Part shown: piece by piece, positions 37,301-44,720 of the stretch
Layout of the letters: each line of letters begins with the position of its first letter
Numbering within the stretch: position 1 is the first letter of the stretch
NCBI GenBank assembly: GCA_021234535.1
Contig: CM037850.1
Span: 15,127,114-15,191,113, forward strand
Direction: 5' to 3'
DNA: 64,000 bases
Source: Stichopus chloronotus
Taxonomy: Eukaryota > Echinodermata > Holothuroidea > Aspidochirotida > Stichopodidae
Notes under the pieces: generated by a model
Database searches by the model: none
What the model saw: only the letters and a program-made list of their open reading frames with translations
What the model was told of the DNA's origin: nothing
Position numbers and translations under genes: made by a program

Positions 37301-38795
37301 GATATTTAGTTGGTGCTCATTACCACATACTTTTACCTGCTTCCTCAAGAATCCACCGGCACACTTTAAGTGGGTACAAGAAATTGGTTTATATCCACCA
37401 AAGTAGATCCTTTTGTTGACGTTTAATGTAAACGCTATGTAAAAATTCCTGTAGGCATTTGTACTAGGGTTGATGATTTTTTTTGTTACAAAAATCATGA
37501 TTTACATCAATAATTAAAATCAAATAAATTGATTTAAATTATGAATTTTTCAATAAAAATCATAATTTTCATCGTGATTTTAATCTGCTTGATTTTTATC
37601 AAACAACTCTGATGTATAATCCCTTGGGTTACTATGTCATTGAAACCTGATTCACATCACCAACTGTTCATGGGTATCTGTAACATGTTCATAGTCTGCC
37701 TTGCTTGGTGTCAGTGTATAAATTTGTCCATCCTTATTGATGTCAGACAATATGATCTTGTTTCATACTTTTTTTCATCTTTTCCCTAAAAAGAGTTATC
37801 ATAGAGAGATGATTTTTTTTAAGGAGTGAACATTCAAAACAAAAACAAATGAACATCATTCAGTCCAATGTATGGCAGTAGCATGGTCTATCTAGATATA
37901 ATTAATTTGCTTTCAGCAAAGTGCACATATGTGAGTAATAATTGGTCAACACCAAGATTCAGAGAGACCGTATTGCTTTGTCATCAGGAATTTAAGCACC
38001 TCTCTACATTCACCTTGATCTTTTGCGAATTGTTCGATTTTCTCCTAGGGCTCTGTGCGTGGACGTGTTTGCAAAGGCCATTTGCGAGCTGCCCAAGACC
38101 AGCATCGCACAGCCTCTTCTCAAGTTTCCTCTATCTCTGGAACATTTCAAGCATTTTGTCAGCAAGCAATCATTTGTAGAGCTTGAGGGTAAATTAAGGT
38201 AAGGTTTCTTATTTGTTGCAATATTTTCAAGTGAACAGTTCTTGTCTCTTTCTTACAATGGTCTGTTTCTATTTCTTGGTTTGATTTTTTTTAAGCATTT
38301 ATTGATTTTCACCAGCAATACCCTCTGCTCTAAGGTAGAAGCATTTCTCTCTTTTTTTTTTCATTTAGAAATACCCAAAGGGAATGTTTTGAGTAACTTC
38401 TTGTGATGGCTAACATTTTGGGGGAGACCTTTTTGAATTACACTGGTCTGGTTTCTCAGAGTGGATTTTGTCTGGATGATTTAAATCTTTTGCTTGTTGC
38501 ATGTAATCTTCCTAGCTTTGGGAAAAGGCCTCATGCCAATGAGAAAAAAATAACTTCAAAGTAAGGACATGGAAGGATTATGTGTCCTTTCTGAACTGTT
38601 TCAGCCAAATATCAGCTCTCTTATTATGTTTATTTCTTTTCATACTATTCACAACAGTGTGTTCTTTTCCAATTCATCAGAACTTGACTGTAGGCTCTTT
38701 CTTCGCACCCTGTCCAAACAAACCCATAAAAAAATAATGGTTTATTTTCTTTTTTCGCCTCCAGACCAATAACAGAAGAAGAAAGAGAGAGTTAA
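4080..38795 (+). CDS. patl1: PAT1 homolog 1 (PATL1), 3' ten coding exons; 5' end outside window
   Basis: PAT1 proteins bridge deadenylated mRNA, the LSM1-7 ring and the DCP1/2 decapping enzyme, and they nucleate cytoplasmic P-bodies. Ten exons, all with AG/GT borders, join in frame: 4080-4386, 11745-11916, 23106-23310, 24316-24416, 32289-32494, 33683-33878, 35168-35311, 36376-36473, 38049-38198 and 38765-38795. They give 535 residues plus TAA. Intron phases are 2,0,1,0,2,0,0,2,2. Landmarks typical of the family, in order, are a Pro/Gly/Met/Arg-rich segment (1-101), [32 protein letters not shown], the basic [13 protein letters not shown], and NKFGLS near the C-terminal helical-repeat domain. 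Vertebrate PATL1 is about 770 residues, so roughly 230 N-terminal residues must be encoded upstream. Introns are long (up to 11 kb) and loaded with transposons. The gene is very likely functional, since no stop or frameshift interrupts it. Confidence 0.93.
5340..5720 (+). repeat. Tandem ~141-bp repeat, about 2.7 copies
   Basis: The phrase TCAAGAAGGGAAGCTTG recurs in varied form at about 5380, 5522 and 5662. Each copy is followed by a TTTGGTGTATAGGTGTA-like stretch and then an AAAGTCATTTGGG or AGGTCATTTTGGG stretch. It belongs to the same family as the larger arrays at 6877-7740 and 21840-22640. Confidence 0.75.
6872..8490 (+). mobile_element. Minisatellite-filled element with short inverted ends (Helentron-like candidate), copy 1
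   Basis: The element opens with ATTCCTTGCCG (6876-6886) and closes with the exact inverse CGGCAAGGAAT (8464-8474). A short hairpin-like AAAGTC...GATTTT lies just outside. After the opening come a GT-rich run and then, from about 6935 to 7740, roughly 145-bp units containing TATCTCAAGAAGGGAAA, GAGTAGATGATCTCTAT and AGGTCAAAGGTCA. The rest (7740-8460) is unique AT-rich DNA. There is no coding frame. Short inverted ends, a subterminal hairpin and an internal minisatellite are known in Helentron-type non-autonomous elements, but the class is my inference. Confidence 0.6.
7175..7187 (+). promoter_or_regulatory. Perfect DR1 nuclear-receptor-type motif inside the tandem repeat
   Basis: AGGTCAAAGGTCA is two AGGTCA half-sites spaced by one base, the consensus for HNF4/RXR-type receptors. 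Near copies recur in the same array (about 7028, 7319 and 7459). The motif is real; binding or regulation is not shown. Confidence 0.4.
8566..10097 (+). mobile_element. Minisatellite-filled element with short inverted ends, copy 2
   Basis: It opens with ATTCCTTGCCG at 8570-8580 followed by AGGCAGGGG and a (TGTA/TG)n run. Next comes one repeat unit with TATCTCAAGAAGGG (about 8669) and GAGTAGATGATCC. It closes near 10063-10071 with GCAAGGAAT and a clean hairpin AAAGCC-TTTT-GGCTTT (10076-10091). It lies in the same orientation as copy 1, 95 bases after it. A BEL/Pao gag remnant sits inside. Confidence 0.55.
9394..9838 (+). pseudogene. BEL/Pao-type retrotransposon gag fragment
   Basis: The first frame (9394-9579) is a Glu/Lys-rich coiled-coil-like segment with [20 protein letters not shown], closed by TAA; the frame stays Glu/Lys-rich after it. 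A shift then leads into 9623-9835, with [20 protein letters not shown] and [17 protein letters not shown]. This matches the shape of the Pao gag domain (DUF1759: LPKxELPxFDGxPxxWxxF and a downstream YLxxLLxGEA-like stretch). There is no protease, RT, integrase or LTR nearby, so it is a truncated scrap with one stop and one frameshift. Confidence 0.65.
10630..10730 (+). repeat. Fragment of the TACCGGTA-rich dispersed repeat
   Basis: It holds runs such as AGTATCAGTACCGGTAGTAG and ends in CCTGGTGCCGCCAAACCCTA. This closely resembles the end at 31930-31955 (CCTGGTACCGCCCAACTCTA). Confidence 0.5.
11745..11916 (+). CDS. patl1: patl1 exon (residues 102-159): conserved REKDWV block
   Basis: The acceptor follows a strong CT tract ending TTTCAG at 11744, and the donor is GTGAAC at 11917. 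The exon encodes [11 protein letters not shown] and then [26 protein letters not shown] and YYYQ. This is the best conserved signature of metazoan PATL1 in the window and the main reason for the gene assignment. It ends in phase 0. Confidence 0.95.
12640..13090. repeat. Degenerate array of short near-palindromic units (left block)
   Basis: Units resembling AAAAACATGGATTTT recur every 25-45 bases, interleaved with CCAAGTTTAT-like steps. Related units fill 17580-18960. The L1/Tx1 LINE between the two blocks suggests one array later split. Confidence 0.5.
13220..17340 (-). mobile_element. L1/Tx1-type LINE, near full length, decayed
   Basis: Read on the minus strand from 17340 down, traces of both ORFs appear in order. 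ORF1: about 17340-16650, with a coiled-coil-like N-terminal part and an RRM-like [11 protein letters not shown] motif. ORF2 endonuclease: about 15995-15690, with [21 protein letters not shown] and GADWN. Then [10 protein letters not shown] and YWKFN near 15450. Reverse transcriptase: 14342-13937, with [29 protein letters not shown] and [13 protein letters not shown]-terminal region: 13873-13220. Many stops and frameshifts show it is dead. The YADD catalytic box survives. The order and motifs match the L1/Tx1 group. Ends are approximate, and 16000-16650 may hold a further insertion. Confidence 0.8.
17580..18960. repeat. Array of near-palindromic units (right block)
   Basis: ATAAACCATGTTTAT occurs exactly at 17708-17722, 18166-18180 and 18211-18225. 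Many variants (AAACCATGTTTATC, AAACTTGGATTATC, AAAACATGGATT) occur every 25-35 bases. Each unit nearly equals its own reverse complement. A gap without units lies at about 17757-18150. There is no coding frame. Confidence 0.6.
18961..21830. other. Intron DNA without recognised features
   Basis: It is AT-rich and unique-looking. There is a weak inverted pair around CTCGACCTTCC...AGGTCGAAAACG (19016-19045) and a G-run at 21721-21730. Open frames of up to about 90 codons have no recognisable motif. Confidence 0.5.
21840..22640 (+). repeat. Further copies of the ~145-bp tandem repeat family
   Basis: GGTCACCAAGGTCAAACACC (about 21843), AAGTCATCTTAGGTCACCAG (about 22442) and GTTCAAAGGTCAGTTGAGGT (about 22566) mark diverged units, with GTCCATGTTGAGTAGATGA between them. 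There are no terminal ATTCCTTGCCG ends. Confidence 0.6.
23106..23310 (+). CDS. patl1: patl1 exon (residues 160-228): charged linker
   Basis: The acceptor is CCTCAG at 23105 and the donor is GTAAAT at 23311. The first part is a Lys/Arg/Asp/Gly-rich low-complexity stretch with repeated GD, DR and RRD steps. It ends in a [12 protein letters not shown] motif that corresponds to the LEHAYKP stretch of vertebrate PATL1. The middle is far more charged than in vertebrates, so it looks like a fast-evolving linker. It ends in phase 1. Confidence 0.85.
24037..24245 (+). repeat. Short minisatellite, ~40-48-bp unit, 4-5 copies
   Basis: The unit TCARTGTATCAGAACTAATC plus ATTAACATTT and a variable AT-rich spacer recurs from about 24037 to 24245, just before a patl1 exon. 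Confidence 0.7.
24316..24416 (+). CDS. patl1: patl1 exon (residues 228-261): FEGALG/SSVNNPR block
   Basis: The acceptor is TTCTTCAG at 24315 and the donor is GTGAGT at 24417. The exon encodes [19 protein letters not shown] and then LID and an acidic AEEEED end. The FEGxLGxxTxSSVNNPR core is diagnostic of PATL1. It ends in phase 0. Confidence 0.95.
24975..27683 (+). mobile_element. CR1/jockey-group LINE, 5'-truncated, almost intact ORF2
   Basis: One reading frame runs from 25014 to about 27295. It starts in the end of an endonuclease domain ([18 protein letters not shown]). Reverse transcriptase follows, with [56 protein letters not shown] and the catalytic [14 protein letters not shown]-terminal region then has YILPYIDYC and [14 protein letters not shown]. 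The only faults are a TGA at 26280-26282 (where EEW is expected) and a frameshift in the G-run near 27300, after which the C-terminus continues to 27427. The 3' end has GGAAATAAGGTTTAAATAAA and a (TAAA)n tail. It appears to be a young, 5'-truncated insertion. Confidence 0.85.
29803..30004 (-). repeat. Inverted terminal repeat (pLTR) of the Penelope-like element, left copy
   Basis: It is the reverse complement of 31374-31575 with almost no differences over 202 bases. It carries the CTGATGA...GAAA core at 29937-29911. Confidence 0.85.
31374..31575 (+). repeat. Inverted terminal repeat (pLTR) of the Penelope-like element, right copy
   Basis: It is the partner of 29803-30004 and starts at ATTGTGTTCTTCATTTAC. 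The element's RT frame is truncated where this copy begins. The copy carries the hammerhead-like core at 31441-31467. Confidence 0.85.
31441..31467 (+). ncRNA. Hammerhead-ribozyme-like core in the pLTR
   Basis: CTGATGA (31441-31447), one extra T, stem GGTC/GACC with a 7-base loop, then GAAA (31464-31467). The conserved CUGAUGA and GAAA boxes and stem II are present. Stems I and III are weak by eye, and the cleavage triplet is unclear. A mirrored copy lies at 29911-29937. Penelope-like elements are known to carry hammerhead motifs in their pLTRs. Confidence 0.4.
32289..32494 (+). CDS. patl1: patl1 exon (residues 262-330): start of C-terminal helical domain
   Basis: The acceptor is CTTGACAG at 32288 and the donor is GTGAGT at 32495. 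The exon encodes [21 protein letters not shown] and [19 protein letters not shown]. This corresponds to the first helices of the PAT1 C-terminal domain, where vertebrates have RRKTLVIIEKTYSLLLDVED. It ends in phase 2. Confidence 0.93.
32998..33502 (+). mobile_element. 3' tail of an L2-like LINE
   Basis: The frame encodes [17 protein letters not shown], then [11 protein letters not shown] and [17 protein letters not shown], and ends [10 protein letters not shown]. This is the C-terminal stretch of L2/CR1-type ORF2 proteins. After the stop, the 3' end has TATGCGCTTTGAGCTTTGTA, AAGCGC and an (AAT)n tail, typical for L2. It is 5'-truncated and sits in a patl1 intron. Confidence 0.8.
33683..33878 (+). 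CDS. patl1: patl1 exon (residues 330-395): basic [13 protein letters not shown] block
   Basis: The acceptor is CTCTGTCAG at 33682 and the donor is GTGTGT at 33879. The exon encodes [20 protein letters not shown], matching the conserved IRKGKRMVARILP motif of the C-terminal domain, whose basic residues are implicated in RNA and LSM binding. The open frame runs past both borders by chance. The splice sites are set by phase with the neighbouring exons. Confidence 0.93.
35168..35311 (+). CDS. patl1: patl1 exon (residues 396-443): helical repeat
   Basis: The acceptor is CCCGCAG at 35167 and the donor is GTGAGA at 35312. It is phase 0 on both sides, 48 codons: [20 protein letters not shown] and on to AIQNK. 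It occupies the place of the vertebrate segment ending LTAVLQNK, one step before the FGLS motif. Confidence 0.88.
36376..36473 (+). CDS. patl1: patl1 exon (residues 444-476): FGLS motif
   Basis: The acceptor is CCTTTAG at 36375 and the donor is GTAAGC at 36474. The exon encodes [14 protein letters not shown] and ends IIQEW, with the Trp codon split TG|G across the intron (phase 2). FGLSxxLxxLSRxE is conserved in PATL1. Confidence 0.93.
37463..37625. repeat. AT-rich short element with GATTTAAAT-type inverted segments
   Basis: Repeated ATGATTT, GATTTAAAT and AAAATCAT segments are bounded by AGGGTTGATGA on the left and, on the other strand, by AGAGTTGTTTGAT on the right. It may be a small non-autonomous DNA transposon (MITE). 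Evidence is limited to composition and rough end symmetry. Confidence 0.35.
38049..38198 (+). CDS. patl1: patl1 exon (residues 476-526): C-terminal helices
   Basis: The acceptor is CTCCTAG at 38048 and the donor is GTAAGG at 38199. The first base completes the split Trp codon. The exon then encodes [40 protein letters not shown] and FVELEGKLR, aligned with the vertebrate end region (ELLRIPQAALAKPISIP...). The frame of this exon confirms direct joining to 36473 without the cassette candidate at 36651. Confidence 0.92.
38765..38795 (+). CDS. patl1: patl1 terminal coding exon (residues 526-535 and stop)
   Basis: The acceptor is CGCCTCCAG at 38764. One base completes Arg, then PITEEERES and TAA at 38793-38795. 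The acidic tail is short, and the exon runs straight into the 3'UTR. Confidence 0.8.
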
Positions 38796-38888
38796 GGACA
38801 ACATACTAATGTGTTAAGACATATCATTTTCAAGATGAAAGTACAGAAACTGTTTATGATTTCTGAAATTTATTTATGGAATAATAAA
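38796..38888 (+). terminator. patl1: patl1 3'UTR with polyadenylation signal
   Basis: A canonical AATAAA lies at 38883-38888, 88 bases after the stop, followed by a T-rich stretch from about 38918. This is enough for a short 3'UTR. Longer alternative ends further 3' cannot be excluded. Confidence 0.65.
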
Positions 38889-41800
38889 ATGTGGTTACGC
38901 TAAGAAGTTATGTACATTTTTTTTTTATGTTCCATTGGTCACTAGGTATGTCACATGACAAATATCATCTTGGTCGTTGATGGCTGCTTCTGTGCGCCAC
39001 TGCTCGTGGATAGTATTAGTTTTGAAGACCTACTGTGTAATTGTTCCATCATACTTCATTACTCTGTGTACCCATGAACATTTATGCCTTTGTGGAGTAG
39101 ACAATATTTGGTCTACATAGGTAGTGTATGTAAACTGCATTCTCGTATTGAACCTTGGAACTGGTCTATCATGCTATATGCAGCTCTTCAGCTATGCCTC
39201 TGTGCTCTAAATAGTATTTGGCATCCATAGACAGTGTGTGGTCTCCAGTTCTGTTATGCTTGAACAGTGTCTTGTACTGATCTATAGGACAGTGTGTCTG
39301 TTCAGGTAAGAATCAAGACAATGGAAGAACTTCATCTATTATAGCTTAGTATAGGCCTTTGTGCCAACCTTTTGTAGTCTTGGATGGTGAAAAGTGACCT
39401 GGAATTAATTGTGTCGCAAACATTTCCAACATGACCTACATTTGGTTTGGCCCTTTCAAAAAGATTGACAGGTACTTGTTCCTCTTCATGTTTTCCTTTT
39501 TGTATTAACATAAACATGCATCAAATCCTTTGAGCTGTTGATGCCTGATAACATTAACAGCCTTGATCATTAGTTTAAGCATTAGCATCAAGTACCAATA
39601 TTAGTGAGCACAACCATGCATGGAATCATCTTGGTTTGAACAGTAAATATGCTTTGTATGGTTCTATGAGTGTGGTTGAAAGCAACTGTGAAATTCATTG
39701 CTTTGCTTTTGTTTCTATCTTGACTTAAGAACCGACTTTGACGTCTAGTGCCATGTCATGCTCTGTTGCAATATCGTTGATTTTGTCACTGCAGGGAATG
39801 CATATATTTAATGCCTCTCAAAATGTTTAAAGAAGTGAAAGCATGTGCCTGTTCTATCACAACATTTGATGTGGTAGAAATAAACATTAAGTTGTGCATT
39901 CTTCTCCATTCTTCTTAAGCACATAAGGATTATTAGTTAGCACAATATAAACCAAATGCTTGATAAAACATCCTTAAATGAACAGCAAACACAGTAAGCA
40001 TTAAGAAGTTTTTATTCTTAAGGTTTATTTGAATTTAAACTGAAGTAAAGTAAGAGAAGGTTTTTGAAATATTGTCAGGTAATTTCAAGTGCTACTATTT
40101 GTGTAATATTCTATTAAGTGAGAGCATTCACTATATGCGTATGCTTTCACAATGCTCTATGTAGTGAGAACATACGTTGAATGTCTAGGCTATCACAACA
40201 GTCTCTGTAGTGAGAGCATATGTGTGTTAAATCCTAGTTATAAGACAATATTTTATGAAGTAAGAATGTACAAGAAATCCATTGGATAACAGTATAGACT
40301 TACTTAAAATATTTTAGCAACCAAGAATGACCTTAAATGAAATGCCTTGCTAAGAATAATAAGCAAAATATTATTTTTTTTGTCTGTGAAAGGTTGACCA
40401 TACTAGGCATACCTCTGTTTATTTCATTAGTATGGATTAGGTGTTATAACCTGCAAAAGTACAAATTCATGTAAAATGCCTTGGCTAGCACAGTTGTCAT
40501 ACATTATATCTTTTATGAATTAAGTAAATAAAATGCCTTGCTAAGCACAGGTGACCATATCTTCCGTTTTTAGCATTTAATTGATTAAACAACATCATAC
40601 ACAAATTGCTTTGACTACTGTAATAGCCAAACACTGAGATGACCTCCATCCATTTTCACCATTTCAGTGGTCACTATGAAATTTAATAGTTTAAGCAATT
40701 GACATTACAACATTGGTTTGCCGTTTCAAAGTTTTGCAGTTTGCAAGCACAACATGAAAAGGTGGAATGTTTCCAGGGAACAATGTCTGTGAAAGTCAGT
40801 AATAGATAAGTTTGTTTTAATAACATAATGTAGCAAGCTTCCCTACAAACTATTCATTTGACAGTGATATTTATCTACCCTGAATTTTTGCTCTGAATTA
40901 AGTCAATTGCTCTTTTTGTAAATTTTAGTTGTTTTTAAAATCTCTTTGGGAAGAGATTCTGTGACAGCTGTGACAGTTCAGTTACATATATAGAAGACAA
41001 GATGTTGTAGTATGACTCTTAAATACCACAAACTAGATCATAGTACATGGCGGTAGTTTTGTCCTGTGTGAGACTCCAATTGTAAACTTGATGGAATATT
41101 CCACTAGCTGTCATTCTCAGTTCCAATTATTAATAGTGTTGATCATTTTATAGGTTTCATTACCAACTGGAGGGCATAGTTGTGGTATAAGTCAACATTT
41201 TTAGCATGTTAAATTATTGTTAACTTCCTGTATGATTTGAAATCTTCATTTTCTTTTTTTTTGGCACTCAAAGCTGTAAGTTGTTTTCACAGGATACGCA
41301 GTCTTGACTTTTCTAAATTCGGTAGTAGTTGTTATAAGTAATTGCAGGACGCAATTATTATTATAATATAGATTTCTTTTAAGTAAATTGAAGTAGGTTT
41401 CTAGTACTGTTGCAGTATATCAAATGAAAATGAAAAGAAAAGCAAAATGCTTAGTGGTTGTTATTGATGATGTTAAGTTGACTAGGTTTTTCTACCAATG
41501 TTTACATTTCTTTTGTAATGTTCATACACAAAGCAAAGGTATTGGGCTGAGCTTGCTCCACTAAGTCAACCTGAATAAAATGCAATGCGAAGGTAAATGT
41601 ATTTCTTGTGTCTTCTTCATGTCAAATATCTTAAGTGCTGTGAGGGCTTGTAATTGTAGCATTCACTATAAAATCCATTAGTTTCTTAGCTTTCCTGTAC
41701 GAACTGATCGAGGAGTAGAGGTCGATAGGGTATGTGTCATCTTAATCCTCCTGTCAAACAGTCTTTTTTTTTTAACAAAATTCATTCCTCTTCACTGTGG

Positions 41801-41984
41801 TCCACTTGCAACCACCTCATTCTTGCTATGTTTTACAGCAGTATAGTCCCAAAGTAAGAAGTCACAAGTAAAGGACACGAAATGCTATCATGTCAACTGA
41901 GTAATAATTCATACAATCTAAAAGGAAAATTGGATTATCATTAAACATACATAGGTACTATTTTGACATATCATATGAAGTGTT
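38889..41984. other. Intergenic DNA 3' of patl1
   Basis: No gene was seen. Degenerate short tandem repeats occur. A GTAGTGAGAGCATA-like unit of about 57 bases lies at 40115-40220, and AAATGCCTTGCTAAG-like phrases lie at about 40337, 40471 and 40530. Otherwise the DNA is unique and AT-rich. Confidence 0.45.
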
Positions 41985-44070
41985 CCAGTCAGGGCCGCAG
42001 CTATGCTCACATCTTTAGGGGGTGTGGAGGTAAAAAAAAATCTGACTGGCTGGGTGTTTTTTCCAACTAAGTGGCTACCAACCCTGACAGTTTCGCACAC
42101 TAAGAATAGGTCAGGGGGCTGAGTAACAGCAGAGCTATCTAAGCGGAGCGCCACCGTTAGTTGGCACAGAGCATACAAGCAAATTGTGACTTTTCAACCC
42201 CTCTCCCACACCCAGATGGCAGGAAACCACACTTCTCAGGTGGACTTGAACTGCATGTACAAAGTCTTGAAACTATGGATATCATGTCTACAATTCTTAA
42301 TTTATATGAAAAAGAAAAGTCAATCTATGAAAAATGGTTACACATATAAGGTAGTATAATTTAGGAAAAGTTGTACATTTGAAAAACCAGATAAAAGAGC
42401 AAATTAACACGAAAATGTTGATGTCATGAAAATTCAGGATTACGTTTGTATTTCTCCACAAGAGGAAACTGTACTGCCAAATTGATGGTGTACCAGTGGG
42501 CAGTCCATTAGGAACAACTTTGGCGAATTTTTTTCCTGGCTTATTTAGAACGCGATTACATGATTCGAGGCTATGATTTTGCACCTGTCTTGCATTTAAG
42601 CTATGTTGATCACATATTCTGTGTTTTAAAATCTTTGGATCATGTACATAATTTTCTTGGGTTCCTAAAGCAGTTACATCCAAATCTAAAATTTACCCAT
42701 GAAATTGGACCAAACCGGTTAGCCTTCCATGACACACAAGTTTGTTTACCTTTTAAAGTGATTCATCATTCAATGATCTATCGTAAGCCTAACACAAATG
42801 CAATCCTAAATTTTCATGCCATCTGTCCATGGATATGGAAAATTGGTATAATCAACTGTTTTCTTAACAGAGCAGATGTTGTGTGTAGCAACTGGTCCTT
42901 ATTCCATGTAGAAGTCTCCAAATTAAAGGAAATCTTTTGCCATAATGGTTATTCTAGTCAGATTCTTGATAACTGTGTAAAGAAATTCCTCAATAAAAAG
43001 ATCAGTCCAGGAATGCAGAATCAGGATAAGTAGGATCATGCGATCAGTTGCATGATCAACATTCCTTTTATAGGTCACCCATCACTGAACTTTAAAAGAT
43101 CTGTAACTAATCACCTTAGAGCTATCAATAAGAAATGCCATGTGGTTTCTCAAAACATTCGAAGTTAGTAACTACTTTTCCTTGAAAGGTAAGACTTACT
43201 CCTAAGACCCTTAAAGCTGATGTCATCTATTCTTTGAAGGTTCTTATGATAAGACCCAAACTTACATTGGTAAGACAAAAAGGCATTTAGCAACCAGGAT
43301 CTAGGAACATATCGTGGGGAAATCAGCTTTCCATGAACACATCACTCAGTGCATATGCTGCCGAACAGCAAACAGCAATAACTGCAGCATCATAGATAAC
43401 CGAAATACAGATTTTGAACTAAAAATCAAGGAAGCTTTATACATCACAACACTGAAACCTGTTTTAAATAGTCAACCACATGTTTCAGCATGGATCTTCC
43501 TACACACTCTCTGTGTCATAAAACCTGTCGGACGTTACATTTCTGATTGCTATATTGTCTTATGATTCTGTTTATATTTCACTTACCTGAGGAGGAAGAT
43601 GGGATATCGTCGAAAACGTTTGTAATAAAGTATGACTTTCGTTAACATTTTCGTGTTTATTTGCTCTTTAATCTGGTTTTTTCACATATCAGGTAGGCTG
43701 ACGTGATACAAGAATCGTATGATCAATTACGCATCCTCTTTCATTTTTTGTTTGATTCTTTGAGTACTCGGCAAATATTTTGTGGCTGAATTCATAGGCG
43801 CACCGGCATTTAGAATTTTTTTTTTTTGGGGGGGGGGCAGATATTATTTGTCCGAATTATCTTTGTTACTAATTATCGCAATTACTATCTAAGCGGAACG
43901 CTAACATTGGCTGGCGCGAAGCGTACAAGAAAATTTTGGCTGTGTCAAAACTCCCTTTGGCAAGAAACGGCACTTCCCGGTGTACTTTGAACTGCGTGTT
44001 TGCAGCCTTGAAATATGGATATCCTTCGTTAATTTACGAGATAAGAAAAATCGGTACGAATTTAGAATCA
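41985..44070 (+). repeat. Dispersed CTATCTAAGCGGA repeat, split by a Penelope-like element
   Basis: The family phrase CTATCTAAGCGGAGCGCCAC (42135-42154) is followed by GTTGGCACAGAGCATACAAG, a pyrimidine-rich stretch, GGATATCATGTCTACAATTC and ACACATATAAGGTAG. The Penelope-like insert (42355-43682) then breaks it. It resumes at 43683 with CACATATCAGGTAG and GTGATACAAGAATCGTATGA. A second, partial copy of the phrase is at about 43887. It matches the tandem copies at 61180-63240. Confidence 0.7.
42355..43682 (+). mobile_element. Second Penelope-like element, decayed, with ~40-bp inverted ends
   Basis: The RT motif QIDGVPVGSPLGTTLANFF lies at about 42478. A frameshift falls in the T-run near 42530, then the frame 42560-43033 has LSYVDHIFCV, FLGFLKQLHPNLKFTHEIG and MIYRKPNTNAILNFHA. 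A GIY-YIG remnant (TYIGKTKRHLATR, EHI) lies at 43261-43330. It is broken by a TAG and continues to about 43560. The catalytic YVDD is YVDH here, so the copy is dead. About 40 bases at 42379-42418 are inverted at 43644-43683. A 14-base target duplication (42341-42354 and 43683-43696, one mismatch) flanks it. Confidence 0.8.
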
Positions 44071-44239
44071 ATGACCGGAAGTGACGTCAAAAAGTATCAG
44101 ACCTAAAACTAAAGGAGTTGATATATAGTCTATGTTCTATCTCTTCTTATTTGTTTCTTCTCTCCTCGGTATATCAAAGTTCAGAATATACTGGAAATGA
44201 TGTACTGTACTGTTACACCTATGGAAGAAGTGTTAGAAG

Positions 44240-44350
44240 TTTATTAGTGAAAGAGCCGCAGGAGGCTTCGAACCTGGGATATAAACGTATTGCTTGCGTT
44301 ATAAGACTTACGCCTTTCCCACGACGCTACGAGAGCGAATCTAGTGGTTG
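44240..44350 (-). mobile_element. tRNA-like SINE head
   Basis: On the minus strand TAGCGTCGTGG (A-box-like) is followed about 50 bases later by a perfect B box GGTTCGAAGCC (44274-44264). The T-stem pairs only partly, and no proper cloverleaf or acceptor stem forms by eye. It is therefore a SINE or tRNA pseudogene rather than a working tRNA. Confidence 0.5.
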
Positions 44351-44626
44351 GGGGTTCGAAAATGCATACAAAACACATACGTGTATTCATGTAGTATAAA
44401 AAAGTATCTATCCGCTAACCCTGAATCATGACCCCTAACCCTGCTTACTAACGCTAGGCAATCCATTCATCATTCAGTCTATTTTGACAGCACGAAACCC
44501 ATTCCATAGCGGCGTAGGTAAGCTTGTTCCCCTTCACTGAATATGTACGATAGACAGTGACAGTGACGTCACTTCAGGGCACTGACTCTTAATTAGAGCC
44601 GAAAAATCAGTATATCAAAATGGTAA

Positions 44627-44720
44627 CACATATCAGGTATTTTAGGTGACACACGAATCTTAATGAGCTACGCATCCTCTTTTATTTTTTGTTTGCGTAC
44701 TTGACAATTTTTTTGTTGAT
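44627..44720 (+). repeat. Fragment of the dispersed repeat (3' end)
   Basis: ACACATATCAGGTATTTTAG, then CACGAATCTTAATGAGCTAC and GCATCCTCTTTTATTTTTTG match the 3' part of the 61-63 kb units. Confidence 0.6.

Noticed and set aside
43590..43625. Possible fourth hammerhead core, CTGAGGA...GAAAAC, at the end of the 42-kb Penelope-like element
   Set aside because: Position 7 and the stem II pairing do not fit by eye; kept only as a weak echo of the others.
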